A DNA stretch of 64,000 nucleotides from Paenibacillus humicola (GTDB taxonomy: Bacteria; Bacillota; Bacilli; Paenibacillales; Paenibacillaceae). How positions within the stretch are numbered: position 1 is the first letter of the stretch; the number at the start of each line of letters is the position of its first letter. The stretch lies in the NCBI RefSeq assembly GCF_028826105.1, contig NZ_JAQGPL010000001.1, positions 4,800,501-4,864,500 of the forward strand. Reading direction: 5' to 3'. A program made the translations under genes and the position numbers. The notes beneath the pieces are model-generated. The model saw only the letters and a program-made list of their open reading frames with translations. It was not told where the DNA came from and ran no database searches. Positions 59,116 through 64,000 of this stretch are shown piece by piece.

Positions 59116-59685
59116 CTAGCTCCAGATCCGCTCCACCTGCTCCAGCCGGTTCCCGTCAAAGACCAGTTTATAGATGTCCGCCTTCGTCGTTGCATCCCAA
59201 AACGCATACCCATACGAATCATCGTAATGGTTCATCATGATCGTCATGATATTGCCGTGCGTGCCGATGACGATATTTTGGCCCCGCCGCTCCTGCAGCA
59301 GCTTCTCTAGGACCGGGACCGCCCGCTCCTGCGCCTGTCGTGTCGATTCGCCGCCTGCCAGCGCAAAGTCTTTGTCCTCGAAAGACCGTCGGATGGCTGC
59401 TAGCAGCTCCTCCCATGGCGCTTTATAATCCAGTCCTTTGATCGCACGTTCGGCGAGCGCTTCGAACTCGTCGATCGGCAGCGCTTTTTGCTCGGCGATG
59501 GTTTGGACCGTTTGTTTCGCCCTGGCGTAGGGGCTCGACGCAATGTAATGGATCTCGACATCTGTGAAAAATTCGGCGGCCCGTTTCGCCGCGGCGAAGC
59601 CTTCCTGCGAAAGTCCTCTCGTGCGTTCTTCGCCGAAGACGAACGGCGAATCGGCATGCCGGACCATGTAAACGTTCGTTTTCAT
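59116..59685 (-). CDS. histidine phosphatase-family protein
   Basis: A 189-residue phosphoglycerate-mutase-like phosphatase. The phospho-His motif is YMVRHADSPF (RHG-type with Ala in place of Gly), followed by ERTRGLSQEGFAAAKRAAEFF. YIASSPYARAKQTVQTIAE is the SSPxxRAxQTA block. FALAGGESTRQAQERAVPVL and IVIGTHGNIMTIMMNHYDD supply the second Arg and His. The function is a broad phosphatase. GGAGG precedes ATG at 59685. Its stop is 39 nt from the convergent LeuB-like gene end. Confidence 0.93.
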   Translation of the reverse strand: MKTNVYMVRHADSPFVFGEERTRGLSQEGFAAAKRAAEFFTDVEIHYIASSPYARAKQTVQTIAEQKALPIDEFEALAERAIKGLDYKAPWEELLAAIRRSFEDKDFALAGGESTRQAQERAVPVLEKLLQERRGQNIVIGTHGNIMTIMMNHYDDSYGYAFWDATTKADIYKLVFDGNRLEQVERIWS

Positions 59686-59721
59686 CGCTTTCCTCCACTT
59701 CATCGGGCGCAGATGACGATT

Positions 59722-60432
59722 TCAGATTTTCTTTGCCGTCAGCATCTCCAGCGACACCGGGAACATCGGCCGGATCAGCTCCAGAATCGCCTTGGCATAA
59801 AGCTGAATTTCTTTCTGCGCGTCATGCTCCAGCCGCTGCGCCAGGAAGTGCGCGACCGATTGCAGGGAGGCCGTCCAATACCAGCGGACGTACATCCCGT
59901 AGGCGGGCAGGAACAAGCGGGCCTGCTCGGCGCAGATGCCGTCGGCTAGCGCCGCTTCATATTTTCTCAGGCCTTGTTCGACGTACGCCATCAGTTCCCG
60001 CGTATGCTTCTCGCCGAGCTCCCACGAGACGGCCTCGCCGCTGCCCTGCTTGGAGTTCTCGGGCCTCGATCTTCATTCGTCCGCCTGCGGGGTGTAGAAT
60101 ACCGGTTCTTCCGTAATGTACCGGCGGCTGGATTCGTTCCAGGCGTCCAGGCTGTCTCCAGTGCCTTCATAATGAGCCGAGCCGACAACGTATTTCCACC
60201 ACTGCCGGGCCACCATGAGCGGCGCGTAGACTTCAAACTGCGCGATTGCGTGTCTGAACGGGCTTGTATGCCCTTCCCGGGCAAGAAATTTAATGAGCCT
60301 TATGTCGCCTTCGGAAAGCTCGAACGATTCTTTCGCATACGAGACGCGGGCGGCATTCACTACGGTCAGATCGGAGCCCAAATGGTCCACCAGCCGCACA
60401 TAGCCATGATCCAGCACGTTCATCATCGTCAT
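59722..60432 (-). pseudogene. thyX: flavin-dependent thymidylate synthase ThyX interrupted by an in-frame TGA
   Basis: The frame from ATG at 60432 reads ThyX residues VNAARVSYAKES, FLAREGHTSPFRHAIAQFEV and WNESSRRYITEEPVF, then ends at TGA (60073-60075, codon 120). The same frame then continues RSRPENSKQGSGEAVSWELG, EKHTRELMAYVEQGLRKYE and WTASLQSVAHFLAQRLEHDA through a stop at 59722. Where TGA lies, family members have Trp (DEWR). TGG to TGA is a single base change. The whole is 237 codons, normal for ThyX, which makes dTMP from dUMP using FAD and methylenetetrahydrofolate. The signature has WKYVVGSAHYEG instead of RHR. Likely a nonsense pseudogene or sequence error. Confidence 0.85.
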
Positions 60433-60498
60433 CCGCCCAAACTCCCCCTATTTTCTACTTCCACAGGCTTCGTTTTTTCCGCAACGGTTTGCCCGGCT

Positions 60499-60882
60499 TC
60501 ACTCGCCGGAAGGGGAGCTGAACTGCAGCACGCCCCACAGATTCCCTTCGGGATCGTAAAATTTCAGCACCCAGGCGAACCCGTCGTCCTGATACTGCTG
60601 GATGCGGGCTCCGATGCCGGCGAGCCGTTCATAAAGCTCGTGAATCCGGCTTGTCCGGAATAACAGCACGGGAAAATCCGTGCCGTTCACTTTAAAGTTC
60701 GCGGCCGCCGATTCGTCTTCGGTCTGCCACAGCATCAGATGCGGCCCTTCCGGCAAATGAAGAAAAGCGATGCGATTGCCGTCCCGGCTCTTCAATTGAA
60801 AGCCGAGCTGCTCCGTATACCATGCGATCGCCCGGTCCATTTGGCGTACCGGGATTTGGACGTGCTCCAGTGAAGCGAGCAA
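60499..60882 (-). CDS. VOC-family (glyoxalase/dioxygenase-like) protein
   Basis: A 127-residue vicinal-oxygen-chelate protein. It shows LEHVQIPVRQMDRAIAWYTEQLGFQL with a first metal-type His, PEGPHLMLWQTEDES and VLKFYDPEGNLWGVLQFS with a Glu/Asp-type ligand region (FYDPEGN). The two beta-alpha-beta-beta-beta units are complete. It could be a glyoxalase-related or fosfomycin-resistance-like enzyme, but the substrate is unknown. A TTG start at 60882 has GGAGG 8 nt upstream and is preferred; ATG 15 nt earlier has no site. Confidence 0.88.
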   Translation of the reverse strand: MLASLEHVQIPVRQMDRAIAWYTEQLGFQLKSRDGNRIAFLHLPEGPHLMLWQTEDESAAANFKVNGTDFPVLLFRTSRIHELYERLAGIGARIQQYQDDGFAWVLKFYDPEGNLWGVLQFSSPSGE

Positions 60883-61009
60883 GATGAATTCCTCCATTTT
60901 TGCGCTGGCGGAGAAGACCGGTTTGCGGCAAGGGCCGCTTTCCGCGCCGACGATGACGGCGGTTTTTCCCCATCATGCGATTTTCGAAATCCGTCCGTTC
61001 TTCATTTTC

Positions 61010-61237
61010 TCAACCTTTTTCGGCTTCCGCAAACGAAAGCCCCTTGTCCGCCAGCGCCTGCCGCAGCAGCTCCATCGCTTTCGGCCCCATGCCGTGCAGC
61101 TTCAGAACATCCGCTTCGCGCGCCTTCGCGAGCTGCTCCAGCCGTATATAGCCCGCTCCTTCGAGCGCCCGTCTTGCCGGCCGGGACAGCCCTGCCGGAA
61201 GATCGACGTCCGTTTCTGTCCAGCGATTTTCCGCCAT
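61010..61237 (-). CDS. small helix-hairpin-helix (RNA polymerase alpha-CTD-like) protein
   Basis: A 75-residue protein with LPAGLSRPARRALEGAGYIR, then LEQLAKAREADVLKLHGMGPKAMELLRQALADKGLSF. This is the double helix-hairpin-helix fold of the RNA polymerase alpha C-terminal domain (LSxRAxNALxxAGI...LxxxxxxxLLxIxGLGxKSLxEI). Such stand-alone proteins are usually called DNA-binding or RNAP alpha-CTD-like proteins. Possible nucleic-acid binding is inferred. ATG at 61237 has AGGAGAG 6 nt upstream. Confidence 0.88.
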   Translation of the reverse strand: MAENRWTETDVDLPAGLSRPARRALEGAGYIRLEQLAKAREADVLKLHGMGPKAMELLRQALADKGLSFAEAEKG

Positions 61238-61392
61238 TGGATCTCTCCTTTCCAAAATGCTTCCTCATCCGTATTGCGATTCCGAAGCCATCGCCGGGGA
61301 CGAAACGCTTGACAATCGCCGCCCGGCTTGTTTACATGGATTTGAATCGGCACGCGATGCCGTTTATCCCATAACCCCAGCGGAGGATACCG

Positions 61393-61878
61393 ATGACCGA
61401 ATTAAAGCTCCATGTGGACGCCGAGGTTCACAAGAAATTGGCGGCCGATTTGTTTAATGCGACGTGGGACTTCATTGAAAAACCGAACCGGAGCGAAGCC
61501 GATGACGAAACGATGGTTCACGCCGCCCATGCCTCCCGATTTCATTGGGGAATGGCCGGAACGCCGCTGCATTTCGCGAGAGGCGAATGGCTGATTTCAC
61601 GGGTGTATGCGCTCACCGGAAGAGCCGAGCCCGCGATGTTTCATGCCGAAAAATCGTTGTCGCTTTGTTTGCGCCACCAGCTGAACGATTTTGATACCGG
61701 CTTCGCTTATGAAGCGCTGGCCCGGGCCTGCGAAATCCAAGGAGACGCCGCCCGCCGCGATGAATATCTCGCGCTTGCCCTGCAGGCTGCGCAGCGCGTC
61801 GAACGCGAGAACGATAGAACGTGGCTGCTGGAAAACATCCATACCGTCTCCTCGGGTACGCTGCCGGCTTGGGACTAG
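61393..61878 (+). CDS. conserved-looking TPR-like protein of unknown function
   Basis: A 161-residue helical protein (LHVDAEVHKKLAADLFNATW, DDETMVHAAHASRFHWGMAG, ARGEWLISRVYALTGRAEPAM, NDFDTGFAYEALARACEIQG, RRDEYLALALQAAQRVEREN). Alternating helix pairs with Ala/Gly at the usual sites suggest tetratricopeptide-like repeats, though not enough to call them. GGAGG precedes ATG by 6 nt. It is divergent from the HhH gene and convergent with the PatB-type gene. I do not know the family's function. Confidence 0.78.
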   Translation: MTELKLHVDAEVHKKLAADLFNATWDFIEKPNRSEADDETMVHAAHASRFHWGMAGTPLHFARGEWLISRVYALTGRAEPAMFHAEKSLSLCLRHQLNDFDTGFAYEALARACEIQGDAARRDEYLALALQAAQRVERENDRTWLLENIHTVSSGTLPAWD

Positions 61879-61912
61879 CGGCTATGTTTGATCTGCCAAG
61901 AGAGAACGCGGC

Positions 61913-63106
61913 TTATTGCCCCGAACCCGCTTTTCTCGCTTTGACGGCCGCTTCCAGGCGTGAAATTCCTTCTTCCACGACGCTGCGGGGAGCGGCGAGA
62001 TTGACCCGGATAAAGCCGGCTCCTTCTTCCCCGAACGAGGAGCCGTCGTTGATGGCGATTTTCGCCTCGCGCAGCATGAAGCTTTTCAGTTCGTCCGGCG
62101 TCATGCCGAGCGGGCGGCAGTCGAGCCAGACCATATAGGTGCCCTCCGGCTTCGCAAAACGCAGCTCGGGCAGTCTCGCCGCCATCTCCACGCTGAAGTA
62201 ATCGATGTTTGCTTCGATGTAAGCCAGGACGCTGTCCAGCCACTCGTCGCCGTAACGGTAGGCCGCATTGGCCGCCGTCAGCGAAAACGGGTTCATCATC
62301 GTCAGGTGCGCTTCTTTCAGGTGCGTGTCGAACTTGTCGCGTTTCGCTTCGTCCGGAATGATGATGAAGGACGAGTGCAGGCCGGCCATATTGAACGTTT
62401 TGCTCGGCGCCATGCACACGATTGTCCGGGCTTCCAGTTCGGGAGAAAGCGCCGCGAAAGGCGTATGGACATGAGACTGAAACACCAGATCGGCGTGAAT
62501 CTCGTCGGACACGACCGTGATGTCGTATTCGGTGCAGATGGAGGCGAGCGTTTCGAGCTCCTCGCGGGTCCACACCCTGCCGATCGGGTTGTGCGGGCTG
62601 CACAGAATGAGCATTTTCGCCCCGCTGTCGCGTGCCTTCAGGCGTAAATCGTCGAAATCCATCCGGTAGCGGCCGTCCGCTTCCTGGAGCGGGTTCAGCA
62701 CCAGCTCCCGCCCGGCTTCCTTCACGACCGAAAAAAACGGGGGATACACCGGCGGCTGAACGATGACGCCGTCGCCCGGAGCGGTATAGCAGGCGACGCA
62801 TGTGCGCAGCGCGGCGACGACGCCGGGCGAGAAGGTGATCCAGTTCTCGGGCACGGTCCAGCGATGCCTGCGCTTCAGCCAGCCCGCGACCGCTTCCGCC
62901 ATATATCCCGGCCGGAACGTGTAGCCAAACACGCCGTTCTCGGCCCGTTCTTTCAGCGCCCGGATCACCGGATCCGGCCCGCGGAAATCCATATCCGCCA
63001 CCCACATCGGCAGCAAGCCCTCGGCTTCGAAAACTTGATCGGCCATCTCCCATTTTGCGGATCCGGTTCCGGTCATGTCCACGCGGTTGTCAAACGAATA
63101 CTCCAT
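61913..63106 (-). CDS. MalY/PatB-family PLP-dependent C-S lyase
   Basis: A 397-residue fold-type I aminotransferase-like enzyme. It starts MEYSFDNRVDMTGTGSAKWE and has LLPMWVADMDFRGPDPVI near 30. NGVFGYTFRPGYMAEAVAGW, CSPHNPIGRVWTREEL, ITVVSDEIHADLVFQ and the PLP-Lys in MAPSKTFNMAGLHSSF (about residue 235) follow. GTYMVWLDCRPLG and the final RVNLAAPRSVVEEGISRL fit MalY/PatB cystathionine beta-lyases. It cleaves C-S bonds of sulfur amino acids, giving pyruvate, ammonia and a thiol. ATG at 63106 with GGGG 8 nt upstream is preferred. Confidence 0.93.
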   Translation of the reverse strand: MEYSFDNRVDMTGTGSAKWEMADQVFEAEGLLPMWVADMDFRGPDPVIRALKERAENGVFGYTFRPGYMAEAVAGWLKRRHRWTVPENWITFSPGVVAALRTCVACYTAPGDGVIVQPPVYPPFFSVVKEAGRELVLNPLQEADGRYRMDFDDLRLKARDSGAKMLILCSPHNPIGRVWTREELETLASICTEYDITVVSDEIHADLVFQSHVHTPFAALSPELEARTIVCMAPSKTFNMAGLHSSFIIIPDEAKRDKFDTHLKEAHLTMMNPFSLTAANAAYRYGDEWLDSVLAYIEANIDYFSVEMAARLPELRFAKPEGTYMVWLDCRPLGMTPDELKSFMLREAKIAINDGSSFGEEGAGFIRVNLAAPRSVVEEGISRLEAAVKARKAGSGQ

Positions 63107-63254
63107 TCTCGTCACCCCAGTCCGTATACTTGAACGTTTAACGTTTGTTTCGTTGTCTGTCAAAAACCTTCTATCTGGATCTTATCAAGGGCGGGGAAGA
63201 TGGTCAAATGCACAATCCGCTAGATAGTCGGAAGGTCCGGAAGGCTCCGATCCA

Positions 63255-63289
63255 AAACGAAAAAGCGTTGACCCCGGGGCCAACGCTTT
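63255..63289 (-). terminator. intrinsic terminator of the right-edge gene
   Basis: Minus-strand AGCGTTG-GCCCCGGGGT-CAACGCT is followed by TTTTTCGTTTT. It lies 55 nt after the stop at 63345. Confidence 0.85.
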
Positions 63290-63344
63290 CTCTTGTTTTC
63301 AGCGGCGGGCTTAAGGCCATTGCCTGACGGAGCTCCGCGTTTTG

Positions 63345-64000
63345 TTATTTAATCGTGATTTCCATTTTCACGCCGGCGTCGCCCGCGAACATCAGCTTCC
63401 CGTTGGCGGGCAGCGTAACTTGATGGCCGCCGCCGATGATGCTGTAATAGACGCAGGCGCCTTTATCGTCGTAGACGGCGAACGAGGCGTGCTTGGGCAT
63501 TTTCACATCCATCGTCTTGCCGGCCGCCTGCTCGGGTACCGTCAGCCATCTGGAGTAGCCGCTGGACGGAATCGTGAGTGCCGACTTCTTCCCGGCGTAA
63601 ATCGGCTTCAAGGCATCCTCCCGCACATACAGGCTGTCGGCGGCTTGCAAATATTCGGCGCCGTCCTGCGTGAAGAACGTAAACGCCTGATTGTCCCTGC
63701 CGGCCATGACCGGAATTTGCAGCTCGCCATCCGACGAATTCGGCCCCGTTATTTTTTGGTCCAGCATATAACCGGGCGCGTCCGGGAACAAATTCACTTT
63801 CACGGCAGGCAGCGCCATATACACTTCCGACGAATATTTCTCGCTGATCAGCAAATACTGCTTGCCGCTGCGTGCCGCCCATGCGGCAGCCGTATCCGGC
63901 GTGATGTCGTTGGGCTCAAGCTTTTCGGCGGAATATTGGGACACGGCAATCTGGCCGAGTCCCGGCAGCGAAGCATACTGCCGGACCCATAAGTACGTCT
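63345..64000 (-). CDS. C-terminal part of an unidentified protein (runs off the right edge)
   Basis: The last 218 residues or so of a longer protein; the frame stays open to position 64000 (TYLWVRQYASLPGLGQIAVS). Beta-rich with repeated A/V-Y-x-D motifs: ARSGKQYLLISEKYSSEVYM, LPAVKVNLFPDAPGYMLDQ, PVMAGRDNQAFTFFTQDGAE, KSALTIPSSGYSRWLTVPEQ and ASFAVYDDKGACVYYSIIGG. It could be a C-terminal domain of a serine hydrolase or extracellular protein, but I cannot identify it. A terminator follows the stop. Confidence 0.7.
   Translation of the reverse strand, partial: TYLWVRQYASLPGLGQIAVSQYSAEKLEPNDITPDTAAAWAARSGKQYLLISEKYSSEVYMALPAVKVNLFPDAPGYMLDQKITGPNSSDGELQIPVMAGRDNQAFTFFTQDGAEYLQAADSLYVREDALKPIYAGKKSALTIPSSGYSRWLTVPEQAAGKTMDVKMPKHASFAVYDDKGACVYYSIIGGGHQVTLPANGKLMFAGDAGVKMEITIK

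Noticed and set aside
60073..60075. Selenocysteine or programmed UGA readthrough in thyX
   Set aside because: No SECIS-like hairpin was noticed after the TGA and the family residue is Trp, not Cys. A nonsense change or error is simpler, though readthrough is not excluded.
1..64000. tRNA, rRNA or named riboswitch
   Set aside because: No cloverleaf, rRNA-like or recognisable riboswitch consensus was noticed by eye in the intergenic regions; a covariance-model search would be needed to exclude them.

Overview
The window looks like chromosomal DNA from a moderately GC-rich, spore-former-type Firmicute, most likely Paenibacillus or a close relative such as Cohnella. Supporting signs are strong GGAGG ribosome sites with frequent GTG/TTG starts, LacI regulators sitting beside lipoprotein sugar-binding proteins and paired permeases, CcpA-type cre sites, YpsA, a BlaI/M56 pair, an AadA-like adenylyltransferase and a long GlcD/GlcF pair. 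No rRNA, tRNA or CRISPR array was seen.

Layout. 1-7.0 kb: a sugar-uptake island on the minus strand (LacI, TolB-like propeller, Gfo/Idh/MocA dehydrogenase, lipoprotein binding protein, permease running off the left edge). A divergent UPF0303-SDR pair lies opposite. Three copies of a 16-bp palindrome and a cre site tie these genes into one regulon. 7.0-10.7 kb: a DUF6886 protein overlapping a newly called 45-residue ORF, a MerR-thioredoxin overlapping pair with a MerR-type promoter, a nucleotidyltransferase and an LLM-class flavin enzyme. 11.1-15.3 kb: one 1381-residue protein combining a lectin-like N-terminus, a Gly-rich collagen-like stretch, IPT/TIG domains and a possible Cys-His-Asp hydrolase domain, with no signal peptide. 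15.8-28.0 kb: glcDF, DUF523, MATE exporter, BlaI/M56, ypsA plus an unknown partner, two secreted proteins, a GNAT and a TIM-barrel protein.

28.1-31.5 kb is an AT-richer accessory patch. It holds a decayed IS256-type transposase, a pair of related small exported/membrane proteins, a toxin-antitoxin locus whose PIN toxin is broken by two frameshifts, and a frameshifted possible immunity protein. 31.6-37.7 kb: a methyltransferase, DUF3626, a small secreted protein, an AadA-like protein, a HAD hydrolase, a COG3910-like ATPase and a DMT transporter.

38.0-48.3 kb is a second glycan module: a secreted agarase-like clan GH-A hydrolase, then a LacI-controlled operon of binding protein, two permeases, a cytoplasmic Cys-type sulfatase and a metallophosphoesterase. 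A plausible reading is import and desulfation of a sulfated oligosaccharide under CcpA and LacI control. 48.4-55.0 kb is a stress/redox cluster: a frameshifted Crp/Fnr regulator, a YgaP-like membrane protein, a truncated patatin, YjjG-like HAD, a CMD/AhpD-like protein with divergent Rrf2, an OYE-type flavin reductase, and FrnE-like DsbA with divergent TetR.

55.1-64.0 kb is mostly housekeeping: rlmD with an unusual repetitive basic N-terminus and a DinR-like box upstream, a kinase-like APH protein, a LeuB-like dehydrogenase, a histidine phosphatase, thyX interrupted by an in-frame TGA, a VOC protein, a helix-hairpin-helix protein, a PatB/MalY-type lyase and a C-terminal fragment running off the right edge. 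At least five genes are disrupted in this window (IS256, vapC-like, Imm-like, crp/fnr, thyX), so either real decay or assembly error is concentrated here. All functional calls rest on motif reading without database searches.
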